Shown here: positions 46,777-57,029 of the stretch, in pieces
How the letters are laid out: each line of letters starts with the position of its first letter
Position numbering within the stretch: the first letter of the stretch is position 1
NCBI GenBank assembly: GCA_036675345.1
Contig: JAKFFE010000041.1
Location: 1 to 64,000 of the forward strand
Direction of reading: 5' to 3'
Origin: JALYOC01 sp036675345
Lineage (GTDB): Bacteria > Myxococcota > Myxococcia > Myxococcales > Myxococcaceae
Length of the DNA: 64,000 nucleotides
Notes under the pieces: model-generated
What the model saw: the letters and a program-made list of their open reading frames with translations, nothing else
Databases searched by the model: none
What the model was told of the DNA's origin: nothing
Program-made: the position numbers and the translations under genes

Positions 46777-48137
46777 CCGCGGGCCCGGGACACCCGGACC
46801 TCGAAGGTGGAGCCGTGACCCGGCTGGGACCTGACCCGCAAGGTCCCCTGGTGGGCGTCCACCAGCCGCTTGACCACGAACAACCCCAGCCCCACCCCGG
46901 GGATGGACTCCTTGGACAGCCCCAGCCGCTGGAAGGGTTCGAACAGCCGGGCCTGGTCCTCGGGGGAGAGGCCGATCCCCTCGTCGCGCACCGAGAACAC
47001 CGCGGTCCCGTTCTCCTCGCGCAGGCTGACCGTGACCGGAGAGCCGCCGGGCGAATACTTCAAGGCGTTGCTGATCAGGTTGTTGAGCACCTGCTCCATC
47101 CGCAACGGATCGCAGTGGATGATCACCGGCCCCGGGGGAAGCTGGGTCCGCAGCCGCTCCTGATCGCTGGAACCGCTCAACAGGCCGGTGACCTCCAGGA
47201 TCAGCTCCCGGGCGTCATAGGGGCGCAGGTTGACCTCCAGCTTCCCCGCCTCCACCCGGGTGGCGTCCAGCACGTCGGACACCATCCGCTCCAGCCGGGT
47301 GACCTGGCGGTCGGCCACCGTCAGCACTGAGCGCAGCTTCTCCTCCGGTGGCAGCGGCCCCTCCCGGGGGAGCGCCCGCCCCAGCGCCAGCCGCAAGGCG
47401 CCCAGCGGGGTGCGCAGATCGTGGGCCACCCCGCCCAGGAAGGTCAGCTGCGCCTCCCGCTGGCGGACCACGGTGGCCGCCAGCTCGTTGAAGCGGACCG
47501 CCATCTCCACGATCTCCCCCGGCCCCTGCTGCGGCGCCCGGCTCTCCCGGTCCCCCTGATGGAAGCTCTCGATCGCCCGGGCCAGCGCGAAGATCGGCCG
47601 GAGGATGTTCTGCCGCAGCCACAGCAGCAGCGCCGCCAACCCCACCAGGAACACCACCGCCGAGGCCACCCCCACCAGGTTGGCCAGCCTGTCGGATCGA
47701 TCCAGCTGCCGCCGCGCGTTCTGGGTATCGCCGACGTTGATCTCCACCACCCGCTCCAGCGCCCGGAACGCCTCCTCCATCCTTCCCGGAGGTTCGCCCT
47801 CCTCGAGGTAGGCATCCACCGCGCGGCGCGCCTCCTCCACCGCCGTCTTCTCCTGCGAGGTGAGGGCGAAGCCGCCGGCGGACTCCACCTTGCGCCGCAG
47901 GGACAGCCGCAGGTCCTCGCGCAGGATCGGATCCTTGGCGCGCTCCAGCAGCAGCAGATCGATCTCCGCCTCCTCGGCCAGCACCACGCTCTCCACGCTG
48001 GCCGCCAGGGTCCGCGAGATCTGATGCTGGTAGGAGGTCAGCCGGACCAGGGCAAACGCCACCAGCAGCATCAGCGCGCTGGCCGCCGCCGCGCTGATCA
48101 ACAAGGTCCGCCGGAGGGTGAGGGAGCTTCTGGGCAT
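46773..48137 (-). CDS. Membrane sensor histidine kinase with HAMP
   Basis: The 454-residue protein has a first membrane helix (LLISAAAASALMLLVAFAL), a periplasmic helical domain with an acidic coiled pattern (about 35-150), a second helix (VVFLVGLAALLLWLRQN), a HAMP segment, an H-box GGVAHDLRTPLGALRLAL, an N-box NNLISNALKYSPGG and G-boxes DEGIGLSP and GVGLGLFVVKRL. It senses an envelope signal and phosphorylates an unknown regulator; no response regulator is next to it. Its stop codon interlocks with that of radA, and it is divergent from the small PilZ gene. Confidence 0.9.
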   Translation of the reverse strand: MPRSSLTLRRTLLISAAAASALMLLVAFALVRLTSYQHQISRTLAASVESVVLAEEAEIDLLLLERAKDPILREDLRLSLRRKVESAGGFALTSQEKTAVEEARRAVDAYLEEGEPPGRMEEAFRALERVVEINVGDTQNARRQLDRSDRLANLVGVASAVVFLVGLAALLLWLRQNILRPIFALARAIESFHQGDRESRAPQQGPGEIVEMAVRFNELAATVVRQREAQLTFLGGVAHDLRTPLGALRLALGRALPREGPLPPEEKLRSVLTVADRQVTRLERMVSDVLDATRVEAGKLEVNLRPYDARELILEVTGLLSGSSDQERLRTQLPPGPVIIHCDPLRMEQVLNNLISNALKYSPGGSPVTVSLREENGTAVFSVRDEGIGLSPEDQARLFEPFQRLGLSKESIPGVGLGLFVVKRLVDAHQGTLRVRSQPGHGSTFEVRVSRARG

Positions 48138-48257
48138 GTCGGGAGTGGGGACCGGAGTGTGGTTCGCCGGGGGGCCGGCCGCCACCGGGACGCGGCGGGC
48201 GCGCCGCCCAGCCAACGTTCGGGTCAGCTCCGTGCTTTCGGCTACATTGCGCCCCGG

Positions 48258-48605
48258 ATGAGCGAATCGCCCCCCGACAACCGGCGCAAGCACCCACGGA
48301 GGGAGCTGGCCCTGCTGGTCCAGTACCGCTTCAACTCCCTGGAGGACTTCCTGGCGGAGTACGCCACCAACCTCTCCCCGGGGGGGATGTTCATCCAGAC
48401 CGACCGGCCCTCCCCGGTGGGGTCCACCCTCCACCTGCAGTTCTCGCTCAAGGATGGGTCGCGGCTGATCGACGGGCTGGTGCGGGTGGCCCGGGTGGTG
48501 AGGGTGGGGACCCGCGAACACCCCGCCGGGATGGGAGTGGAGTTCCTGGACCTGGCTCCGGAGCTGAGGGAGCTGCTGGGGCGGATGTCCGGGCCGGCCC
48601 GGTAG
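48258..48605 (+). CDS. PilZ-domain protein (myxobacterial paralogue type)
   Basis: The 115-residue protein is a lone PilZ domain: RRKHPRRELALLVQYR with the binding arginines, then ATNLSPGGMFIQTDRP with the N-x-S-x-x-G motif. The family is common in Myxococcota, often as small stand-alone copies. It should bind cyclic di-GMP. It ends three bases before the GTG of a histidine kinase gene, so the two are very likely co-translated, giving a possible link from cyclic di-GMP to that kinase. The start is ATG 48258. Confidence 0.87.
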   Translation: MSESPPDNRRKHPRRELALLVQYRFNSLEDFLAEYATNLSPGGMFIQTDRPSPVGSTLHLQFSLKDGSRLIDGLVRVARVVRVGTREHPAGMGVEFLDLAPELRELLGRMSGPAR

Positions 48606-48608
48606 CCA

Positions 48609-50021
48609 GTGTTGGCCTCGCTCCGCGTCCGGCTGCTGGTGGCCTTCCTGGCGCCCACCCTGCTGTTGCTGGCCCTGGTGGGGGCCGCCGGCTACGGGCT
48701 GACCCGGCGGATCCTGGAGGACGAGCTGGGCCGGGGGCTGTCCCGGATCGCCGCCGGCACCGCGGCCCAGCTGAACGCGGAACGGCTGCTGACCCTGCAG
48801 CCACAGGACGACCTGGAGGGCTCGCGCACCTGGCGGAACTTCGCCCGGGACCTGGAGGCGATCCGGGTGGCCACCGGCGCGCGGCGGATCTTCGCGGTGG
48901 ATCTGGAGGGCCGGGTGCGGGTGGACGCGGGGGGGGCGCTGCCGGTGGGAGCGGAGATGCCGGAGCTGGCCCGGGATCGGCTGGAGCTGGCCTCGGTGCG
49001 GGCCGGCGGGCGCGCCTGGTCCCAGGTGCTGTTCGAGGGCGCCGACGGGCTGCTCTACAAGACCGGCTACGCCCCGGTGCGGAGCGGGGAGGCGGTGGTG
49101 GCGATGGTGGGGGTGGAGGGCACCAGCAGCTTCTTCGGGCCGCTGCGCCGGCTGTTCCGCGGCTACGCGGCGATGGTGGCGGGGGCGGCGCTGCTGCTGG
49201 CGGCGATTGCCCTGCTCACCGCGCGGGGGGTCTCCCGCCCGTTGGAGCGGCTGATGGGCGCGGCGCTGCGGATCCGCGGCGGGGATCTGCAGACCCCGGT
49301 CCCGGCGGAGGCCACCTTGGAGATCGGGGTGCTGGCCAAGGAGCTGGAGTCGATGCGCCAGGCGCTGGAGGGCCGCGACCGCCAGCTGAAGATGATGCTG
49401 GCCGGGGTGGCGCACGAGGTCCGCAACCCGATCGGGGGGATCTCGCTGTTCGCCGGGCTGCTGGCCGAAGAGCTGGGGGACGGCCCCGGGGAGGCACGCT
49501 CCCATCTGGAGAAGATCCGGCGGGAGATCCACTACCTGCAGCGGATCGTGGAGGACTTCCTGGCCTTCGCCCGGGAGCGGCGGCTGTCGCTGGCCCCGCT
49601 GGAAGGCACCGGGTGGGTCCGCGCCGCCAGCGAGCTGATGGCCACCGACGCCGCCGCGCGGGCGGTGACCCTGCAGTTGCAGATCCAGCCGGGCCGGGTG
49701 GAGGCGGATGAGAGCCTGGTGATCTCGGCGCTGACCAACCTGATCAAGAACGCCATCCAGGCTTCGCCCGAGGCGTCCACGGTCCGGATCCTGGCCCGCC
49801 CCGAGGGGGGGCGCTACACGGTGACCGTCTCCGATGCCGGCGCCGGGATCCCCACCGAGCTGCAGGAGCGGATCTTCGAGCCCTTCTTCACCACCCGGGA
49901 GAAGGGCACCGGGCTGGGACTGCCACTGGCCCGGAAGATCGCCCAGGCCCATGGTGGCGAGCTCTCCGTCCGCTCCCGTCCGGGAGAGACGGTGTTCTCC
50001 CTCCAGCTCCCGCTGACCTAA
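48609..50021 (+). CDS. NtrB-like membrane histidine kinase with HAMP
   Basis: The 470-residue kinase has a first membrane helix (LLVAFLAPTLLLLALVGAAGYG), a periplasmic sensor of about 160 residues, a second helix, HAMP, and a transmitter. The transmitter has H-box AGVAHEVRNPIGGISLFAGLL, N-box NLIKNAIQASPEAS, and G-boxes DAGAGIP and GTGLGLPLARKI. The HEVRNPIG form is typical of kinases that pair with NtrC-type regulators, one of which lies 1.9 kb downstream. It starts at GTG 48609, three bases after a PilZ gene. Its stop interlocks with the convergent PAS kinase (CTAA). Confidence 0.92.
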   Translation: MLASLRVRLLVAFLAPTLLLLALVGAAGYGLTRRILEDELGRGLSRIAAGTAAQLNAERLLTLQPQDDLEGSRTWRNFARDLEAIRVATGARRIFAVDLEGRVRVDAGGALPVGAEMPELARDRLELASVRAGGRAWSQVLFEGADGLLYKTGYAPVRSGEAVVAMVGVEGTSSFFGPLRRLFRGYAAMVAGAALLLAAIALLTARGVSRPLERLMGAALRIRGGDLQTPVPAEATLEIGVLAKELESMRQALEGRDRQLKMMLAGVAHEVRNPIGGISLFAGLLAEELGDGPGEARSHLEKIRREIHYLQRIVEDFLAFARERRLSLAPLEGTGWVRAASELMATDAAARAVTLQLQIQPGRVEADESLVISALTNLIKNAIQASPEASTVRILARPEGGRYTVTVSDAGAGIPTELQERIFEPFFTTREKGTGLGLPLARKIAQAHGGELSVRSRPGETVFSLQLPLT

Positions 50022-51115
50022 AGCGCCGCCGCGGCCCGCCGGCCCTCGGTGGCCCCGGGGCGATCCATGCGGACCTCCCCCACCGGGAGGGTCAACGCGA
50101 AGGTGGTGCCCTGGGTGGAGGAGGAGGCGACCTCCACCTTGCCCTGGTGGGCGCGGGCCACCTCCCGGACGATGAACAGGCCCAGCCCCGCCCCATCCGC
50201 GTGCTTGCTGGTCCCGCGGCGGAAGGGTTCGAAGATGTGGGGAAGCAGCTCCTGGGAGATCGGCGGCCCCTGGTTCTTCACCTCCACCGTGACCTCGTTC
50301 TCCCCGCGACGGCAGGTGATCCTCACCGGCGCCTGGGCCCCCCCGTACTTCATGGCGTTGATGATCAGGTTCCCCAGCGCCTGGAGCAGCCGGTTCTCGT
50401 CCCAGAAGCCCTCGCAGTTCCCCTCGCAGGAGATCTCCATCTCCTGCCCGGGGAAGTTCTCCGCGTTCTGGTCGGCGGCCCGCAAGCAGACCTCGTACAG
50501 ATCCACCCGGGTGGGGGCCATCGGCAAAGGCACCCCGGCCCGCACCCGGACCACGTCCAGGATGCTGCCCACCAGCTCGTTCATCTGGGAGATGGAGGAG
50601 GAGATCCGGGACGCGGCGCGGCGCACGGTGCGGGGCAGCTCCGCCACGTTCAGGCAGGCGGCGTTCATGGTCAGCGCCGCCAGCGGAGAGCGGAGATCGT
50701 GGGCCACGATCCCGATCAGCAGCCGCTCGATCGCCTGGGCCCGCCAGGTGTCGGTGACGTCCCGGGCGATCCCGAACACCCCGAACGCCTCGCCAGCGTC
50801 GTCGTGGAGCACCCCCTTGGTGGACAGCCACACCCGATCACTGCGGTGATCCTCGTAGTGGATCAACCCCCCGCTCTGCAGCGCGCGGCGATCGCTGTCG
50901 GTGGCGGCGATCGCGTCCTCTCCGGCCAGCAGCTCGAAGTCGGTCCGGCCCAGGATCTCCTCCGCCGGGCGCCCGATCATCGCCGCCCCCGCGCGGTTGA
51001 TGGTCAGGTACCGCCCCTGGAGATCCTTGGTGAAGATCGCGTCGTCGGTCTCCGAGACCAGCATCTCGACCACGCGTGCCTGTGCAGTGCTGCGATTGCG
51101 AAGCTGAATGTCCAC
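50018..51115 (-). CDS. PAS-domain histidine kinase, soluble
   Basis: The 365-residue protein lacks membrane helices. A PAS domain spans about residues 18-125 (SETDDAIFTKDLQGRYLTIN, then GRTDFELLAG, ending FGVFGIARDVTD). The transmitter has H-box LLIGIVAHDLRSPLAALTMN, N-box NLIINAMKYGG, and G-boxes including GAGLGLFIVREV. The GTG at 51115 is preferred: it has GGGGGCG upstream and gives a normal N-terminus, while the open TTG at 51160 adds a basic tail. It lies between the NtrB-like kinase and the Nudix gene. Its partner regulator is unknown. Confidence 0.9.
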   Translation of the reverse strand: MDIQLRNRSTAQARVVEMLVSETDDAIFTKDLQGRYLTINRAGAAMIGRPAEEILGRTDFELLAGEDAIAATDSDRRALQSGGLIHYEDHRSDRVWLSTKGVLHDDAGEAFGVFGIARDVTDTWRAQAIERLLIGIVAHDLRSPLAALTMNAACLNVAELPRTVRRAASRISSSISQMNELVGSILDVVRVRAGVPLPMAPTRVDLYEVCLRAADQNAENFPGQEMEISCEGNCEGFWDENRLLQALGNLIINAMKYGGAQAPVRITCRRGENEVTVEVKNQGPPISQELLPHIFEPFRRGTSKHADGAGLGLFIVREVARAHQGKVEVASSSTQGTTFALTLPVGEVRMDRPGATEGRRAAAAL

Positions 51116-51206
51116 GTACGCCCCCGTTTTTCGCGCTTGCCCGAACAGGGCGAGGCGCAACAGGGAGTGAACGCCCTTGGGTGAAAACCCTCAATAGGTC
51201 GAGGGG

Positions 51207-51821
51207 CTAGGTGGGTCCTTCTCCGCCCGTTGCATTCGCCCACTCTCCCCCTGCGGCGACCGCCCGGGCTTTGCGGAAAAGGCGGAGAAGGGCCGGTTCG
51301 GCAGAGAGGGAAAACGCTTCCTCCCAGCCCAACCAGCGCGCCCCGTGCGACTCTTGCGGATCGTGGGACAAGGCCTGGGGATCCTCGGCGATCAGCAGGA
51401 AGCGGATGTCCAGGTGGTGGTGATCCGGTTCCGACTTCCGGGCCGGGATCAGGTGGGCATCCACATCCAGGGGTCGGGGCGCCCGGGGATGCAGCCGCAC
51501 CTTCAGCCCGGTCTCCTCCCGTGCCTCCCGCAACGCGGTGGCCTCCAGCGACCCGCCGTCCTCCGGCTCGCAGTGTCCCCCCGGTTGCAGCCAGCGGTTC
51601 AGCTTGCCGTGGTGGATCAGGCACACCCGCTCGCCTGGGGGATCCACGATCACCGCGCTGCCAGTGAAGTGGGCCTGGGGCTGACCGCGCGAGAAGGGCT
51701 GCTCCAGCGTGCGCACCGCCTCCCGCATCCGCTCCAGATCCCGGGTCTCCTGCGGATCGACGGAGGAGTGTTGCTGCAGCAGTGCCTGGAGGGAGTCGCG
51801 GCCGGGGTTCACGGGGTCCAT
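51207..51821 (-). CDS. Nudix hydrolase
   Basis: The 204-residue protein carries a Nudix box, GGHCEPEDGG and then REAREETGL, with a spacing two residues longer than the standard between its first acidic position and the REx2EE core. The metal-binding REAREE is intact, so it should hydrolyse a nucleoside diphosphate-linked compound. VCLIHHGKLNRWLQPGG and ARWLGWEEA are typical flanks. It starts at ATG 51821 and diverges from the NtrC-type regulator across 71 bases. The preferred substrate is unknown. Confidence 0.87.
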   Translation of the reverse strand: MDPVNPGRDSLQALLQQHSSVDPQETRDLERMREAVRTLEQPFSRGQPQAHFTGSAVIVDPPGERVCLIHHGKLNRWLQPGGHCEPEDGGSLEATALREAREETGLKVRLHPRAPRPLDVDAHLIPARKSEPDHHHLDIRFLLIAEDPQALSHDPQESHGARWLGWEEAFSLSAEPALLRLFRKARAVAAGGEWANATGGEGPT

Positions 51822-51892
51822 CGTGCCAGCCCCCGCCCGGGGTGCAATGGCCCGCCGCGTGCAGGGCGGCCGCTGTGCTAACAGGAGCGGCA

Positions 51893-53308
<1,416 letters not shown>

Positions 53309-53313
53309 GCGGT

Positions 53314-53331
53314 CCCACAGTTTTTCGTGGG
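53314..53331. promoter_or_regulatory. Short hairpin or activator-site dyad
   Basis: CCCAC (53314-53318) and GTGGG (53327-53331) flank an eight-base AT-rich spacer just after the regulator stop. It is too short and lacks a T-tract for a sure terminator. It lies about 127 bases before the predicted sigma-54 start, where enhancer sites for NtrC-type activators are often found. Either reading is tentative. Confidence 0.3.
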
Positions 53332-53423
53332 GGCGGTGGGGCATTTCTGAGGGATCGGCCCCCGGCTCGCCAGCCAGCCCCCCGCAGTTGTTGGTTTTTC
53401 CGCGCCCGACCCCAGCGGCGGGC

Positions 53424-53439
53424 TGGCACCGGGGTTGCT
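53424..53439 (+). promoter_or_regulatory. Sigma-54 (RpoN) promoter
   Basis: TGGCAC (53424-53429), five bases, then TTGCT (53435-53439) matches the minus-24/minus-12 consensus TGGCAC-N5-TTGCW exactly. The predicted start of transcription is near 53450, about four bases before the ATG of the coiled-coil gene, so the leader is extremely short. The gene upstream encodes an NtrC-type sigma-54 activator. Confidence 0.85.
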
Positions 53440-53453
53440 AGATGCCCTGAGAG

Positions 53454-54398
53454 ATGTTCCGCCCCGCTCCCCTCTGCCTGCTGTTGCTGCTGGCCGCGCC
53501 GCCGCTGTTCGCCGCCGCGCCCGCCGACCCCTCGGTGGAGGTCCAACGGTTGCGGGCGGAGTCCGACGCCCTGCGGGAGCGGCAGTTGGCGCTGCGCTCC
53601 GAGCTCAACGCGGTGGGCGACCGGATCGAGGCCCTCAAGTCCCAGGGCCGACGGCTGCTGCGCCGCGAGGAGCTGGACAGCGCGCTGCGCCGGTCCCAGG
53701 AGCTCTCCACCGAGCTGACCGCCATTGCCACCCGGATCTCCCAGACCGAGGAAGCCGGGCACCAGGCGCAGCGGCAGGTGGTGGACGGGCTGAGCGCGCA
53801 GTTGGCGGCGCTGCGGCTCCAGTTGGAGGCGACCTCGGATCGCGAACAGCGGCGGCAGCTGATCTCCCGGATGCGCCAGCTGCGCTCGGACCGGGAACGC
53901 TACAGCGCCGCGCTGCCGCAGGGCGGCGGGGTCCCAACCCTCTCCTCGGCCTCCCCGGACGACCCGGAGGATCTGCTGGAGCAGGCCGATGCCCTGCGCG
54001 ACAGCCGGGACAAGGTGAACAAGCGCCTGGCCTCGGTGCAGCAGCGGCTGGAGCAGCTGCGCGGCGAGCTGGAGCTGGAGCGCCGGATGAACGAGTTCGT
54101 GGGTGAAGACTCGCTGTTCGACGAGAGCGACCGCCGGCTGGGCCGCGGGCTGTCCGCCTCGGTGTTCGCGCCGCAGCAGGATCCCACTCCCGGCAACCAG
54201 CCGGCTGAGGCACTGAGCGGCGGCAGCCGCCCTTCACCCGCCCCCCAGCAGTTGAGGGATCCCACCAGCGAGCTGGGAGCAGTCCCGGCGGACGATCTGC
54301 GCGGGCTGGAGGCCGAACAGAAGCGCCTGGGCCAGCTGGCCGGAGAGCTGGAGAACCGGGCCCGGGAGGCCGAGGAGAAGGCCTCGCAGCTGCGCTGA
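53454..54398 (+). CDS. Exported coiled-coil protein
   Basis: The 314-residue protein has a signal peptide (APLCLLLLLAAPPLFAAAP) and then long helices rich in Arg, Glu, Leu and Gln (residues 25-150 and 170-215) with heptad-like spacing. A Pro/Ser linker precedes a last coiled segment (GLEAEQKRLGQLAGELENRA). No other domain is seen. It is probably periplasmic, a spacer or scaffold in the envelope. It stands under a sigma-54 promoter next to an NtrC-type activator, so it is likely made only under the condition sensed by that system. Confidence 0.82.
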   Translation: MFRPAPLCLLLLLAAPPLFAAAPADPSVEVQRLRAESDALRERQLALRSELNAVGDRIEALKSQGRRLLRREELDSALRRSQELSTELTAIATRISQTEEAGHQAQRQVVDGLSAQLAALRLQLEATSDREQRRQLISRMRQLRSDRERYSAALPQGGGVPTLSSASPDDPEDLLEQADALRDSRDKVNKRLASVQQRLEQLRGELELERRMNEFVGEDSLFDESDRRLGRGLSASVFAPQQDPTPGNQPAEALSGGSRPSPAPQQLRDPTSELGAVPADDLRGLEAEQKRLGQLAGELENRAREAEEKASQLR

Positions 54399-54427
54399 AC
54401 CAGGGGCGTTTCCGTCCCCTTCCCTCT

Positions 54428-54967
54428 CTACAGATCGACCAGCCGGACCCCGACCCGGAACTGGGCCTCTGCCTCCAGGGTGGTGTCCTGGGGCGGCACC
54501 CGGCCCTTGCCGCGGACCACGATGCTCATCGAGGGCGCGGCGATGAACGGCTGCAGCTCCACCTCGGTCAGCTCCAGCTCCAGCACCGGATTGGGCAGGG
54601 GGGGCGATTGGATCCGCAGCTTCTGGGCGATCAACGCCTCCTGGTCCCCTACCTTGGCGAAGAAGGAGATCTCATCCAGGAAGCTGAAGTCCTGGGTGTT
54701 GGGGGAGAGGATCTTCAAGGTCAGCGACGACACCTTGACGCTGGACACCTGGTCGGTGGAGACGCCCTGGTTCTGGAAGTCCTGGTTGGCGTTGAAGTCC
54801 AGGTTGCTGAAACTGCCGATGGCGGGGAAGGTCCCCAGCAGGGTGGAGACGGGGGACGGGTCGCCCTCCACCGTCGTCACCCCCTTCACCTCGGTGTAGA
54901 AGGTCCCGGGCTCACAGCCAGCCAGGGTGATCGCCAGCGGCACAAAGATGATCCAGCGCGACAGCAT
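54428..54967 (-). CDS. Hypothetical lipoprotein
   Basis: The 179-residue protein has a textbook lipobox, ITLAGC with Cys18. The mature part is mostly beta strand: VSSVKVSSLTLKILSPNTQD, then LELELTEVELQPFIAAP and LEAEAQFRVGVRLVD at the end. It may be a small immunoglobulin-like or lipid-binding fold. I know no family name. Its ATG overlaps, on the other strand, the ATG of the beta-barrel-like gene in the sequence CATG at 54965-54968, so there is no shared promoter gap. It ends 29 bases from the coiled-coil gene stop. Confidence 0.75.
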   Translation of the reverse strand: MLSRWIIFVPLAITLAGCEPGTFYTEVKGVTTVEGDPSPVSTLLGTFPAIGSFSNLDFNANQDFQNQGVSTDQVSSVKVSSLTLKILSPNTQDFSFLDEISFFAKVGDQEALIAQKLRIQSPPLPNPVLELELTEVELQPFIAAPSMSIVVRGKGRVPPQDTTLEAEAQFRVGVRLVDL

Positions 54968-56027
54968 GGTCAGACTCTACGGACCACAGGCCCCCCGGAT
55001 CCAGCTTCGCTGGCACTGGTTGCTTGCCTGGGCGCTGGCAATTCCGGGGTTGTCCTACTCGGCGGAGCTGGAGGGTTCGGCCCGGTTCCAGCTCTCCACC
55101 GGGCTGGATTCCAACGCGCCCCGCGGCTTTGGAGGCCTGGCCCCGGACGGGGTGATCTCGCTGCAGGCGGCCGGCAACGGGGCGATCCGCGGCGAGGCCT
55201 GGCAGCTGGACGGCAGCTACGAGGCCGGGGCCCGGAAGTTCCTGGCCTATCCCTCGGAGGACTCCCTGGTCCAGCAGGCCTCGGTCCAGGGACGGTGGCG
55301 GTGGGCGCGGCCGCTGCTGGCGGGGCTGGACGCCGGGGCGAAGGATCGCCGCGGGGCGGGGCGCAGCTACTCCGACCTGTCCGGCCGCGCCTTCCTCAGC
55401 TTCTCTCCGGAGACGCGGGTGGAGGTCCGGGCCTCGGGCGGACCGCGGCGGTACTGGTTCCACCCCGAGGCCCTCTATTCGTTCCTGGCCTGGGAGGGAT
55501 CGCTCAGCGCCCGCTACCGGTTGGACCGCCACCACGCCTTCACCGTGCTGGGAGACTTCGGGCAGCGCGGCTACGACGGCCAGGCCCGGCCCCGCCCGGG
55601 GGGAGCCAGCCCCGGCCGGCGGCAGGACCTGGTGCTGGGCGCGGGAGTGGCCTGGAGCTACCGCGGGCCGTTCACCGCCTCGGTCGGCTACAGCTTCTTG
55701 GACCAGGGCTCCAACAGCTACGGGGAGCGGCTGACCCGCCACCGGCTGACCGCCACCGGCGGAGTCCGTCTCCCCGGGGAGCTGATGCTGCTGGCGCAGG
55801 GGTCGGTGCAGCTGACCTCCTATCCGGACGGGATCTACCTCTCCCCCGAACAGCAGCTGGCGGAGGACGACGAGAACCACAACAGCCTCTCGCTCAAGCT
55901 GCTGCGCCCGCTCACCGACCGGCTGGAGCTGGAGGTGAAGGGCGCCGGCTACCAGAACGTGCTGCCCCAGAATGGACAGCACTACCTGCGGATCACCCTC
56001 GGGCTGGGGCTGAGCCTCCGCCTCTAG
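54966..56027 (+). CDS. Outer-membrane beta-barrel-like protein
   Basis: The 353-residue protein starts with a long basic n-region and a hydrophobic core (WLLAWALAIPGL) ending at SYSA, a usable signal peptide. The mature part has many short amphipathic strands separated by turns: RFQLSTGLDSN, AFLSFSPETRVEVRASG and AGVAWSYRGPFTASVGYSF. It ends in LRITLGLGLSLRL, a terminal strand as in outer-membrane barrels, though the last residue is Leu and not Phe. ATG 54966 is chosen; two more ATGs lie upstream inside the divergent gene. Its stop interlocks with that of map. Function unknown. Confidence 0.75.
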   Translation: MVRLYGPQAPRIQLRWHWLLAWALAIPGLSYSAELEGSARFQLSTGLDSNAPRGFGGLAPDGVISLQAAGNGAIRGEAWQLDGSYEAGARKFLAYPSEDSLVQQASVQGRWRWARPLLAGLDAGAKDRRGAGRSYSDLSGRAFLSFSPETRVEVRASGGPRRYWFHPEALYSFLAWEGSLSARYRLDRHHAFTVLGDFGQRGYDGQARPRPGGASPGRRQDLVLGAGVAWSYRGPFTASVGYSFLDQGSNSYGERLTRHRLTATGGVRLPGELMLLAQGSVQLTSYPDGIYLSPEQQLAEDDENHNSLSLKLLRPLTDRLELEVKGAGYQNVLPQNGQHYLRITLGLGLSLRL

Positions 56028-56983
56028 AGCCGGGTGAGGATCTCCGCGCCGTCGCGGGTGACGTAGATCGTGTGCTCGAACTGCGCCGAGCGCTTCCCAT
56101 CCACGGTGACCACGGTCCAGTCGTCGGCCCACTGGCGGACCTGGTGGCTGCCCAGGGTGAGCATCGGTTCGATGGTGAAGAACATCCCCTCCTCGATCAC
56201 CGTGGGGTCCTTGGGCTCGTAGTAGTGGACCACCGCCGGCTCGCAGTGGAACAGCTCGCCGATCCCGTGCCCGCAGAAGTCGCGGATCACCCCCATCTTG
56301 TTCTTCTCCGCGTGCTCCTGGATCGCCTTGCCGATCAGGTTCAGCCGGCGGCCGGGCTTCACCGCCTCGATCCCCAGCATCAGGCACTCCTCGGTGACCC
56401 GCATCAGCCGCCGGGACTCCTCGTCCACCTGGCCCACCCCGAAGGTCGCGGAGCAGTCCCCGTGCATCCCGTCCAGGTAGATGGTGACGTCCAGGTTGAT
56501 GATGTCCCCGTCCTCCAGCGCCCGGGAGTCGGGGATCCCGTGCAGCACCACGTCGTTGACCGAGGTGCACAGCGACTTGGGGAAGTTGCGGTAATTGAGG
56601 GTGCTGGGGAAGCCGCCCCGCTCCAGGTAGGCGGCGTGACACACCCCGTCCAGCGCGTCGGTGGTCACTCCCGGGGCCAGCTGGGCGGCGGTGACCTGCA
56701 GCACCTCCGCCGCCGCGCGGCAGGCCTTGCGCATCCGCTCCACCCGGTCCGGCGCCGGCGCCTGGCCCGCTCCCGGGATCCCGCTTTGCGCGTAGTCCGG
56801 GCGGGGGATGTGGGCGGGGACCTCGCGGCGGGGGCCGACCGTGCCGGCAGCGACCCGCTTGGGCACCTGGGTGGTGAGCTTGGAGTCGGCTCCCTGGTGG
56901 CACTTCTTGTACTTGGCGCCGCTGCCGCACCAGCAGCGATCATTGGGGCCAAGCTTCGTTCGGGGGGTCGCTTCGGTGTTCAT
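56024..56983 (-). CDS. map: Methionine aminopeptidase with SEC-C zinc motif
   Basis: The 319-residue enzyme removes the initiator Met from new proteins. The five metal ligands are in NLDVTIYLDG, HGDCSATF, GHGIGELFH, FTIEPMLT and QFEHTIYV. The N-terminus carries a SEC-C zinc motif, RCWCGSGAKYKKCH (residues 16-29), as in SecA and ribosome-associated proteins. This form of MetAP is known in several bacteria and may aid ribosome binding. Its stop interlocks with the convergent barrel-protein gene (CTAG). Confidence 0.95.
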   Translation of the reverse strand: MNTEATPRTKLGPNDRCWCGSGAKYKKCHQGADSKLTTQVPKRVAAGTVGPRREVPAHIPRPDYAQSGIPGAGQAPAPDRVERMRKACRAAAEVLQVTAAQLAPGVTTDALDGVCHAAYLERGGFPSTLNYRNFPKSLCTSVNDVVLHGIPDSRALEDGDIINLDVTIYLDGMHGDCSATFGVGQVDEESRRLMRVTEECLMLGIEAVKPGRRLNLIGKAIQEHAEKNKMGVIRDFCGHGIGELFHCEPAVVHYYEPKDPTVIEEGMFFTIEPMLTLGSHQVRQWADDWTVVTVDGKRSAQFEHTIYVTRDGAEILTRL

Positions 56984-57029
56984 CGGGAGGGTGGTCTTTT
57001 AACGGATGGAGGCCGGCGGAGCATCCCGG

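Noticed and set aside
46773..50831. Minus-strand frame of 1352 codons
   Set aside because: Only its last 454 codons are the histidine kinase; the rest is antisense of the PilZ and kinase genes.
55006..55025. TGGCAC followed by TTGC, like a sigma-54 promoter
   Set aside because: The spacing is three or seven bases where five is needed, and it lies inside the barrel-protein gene.
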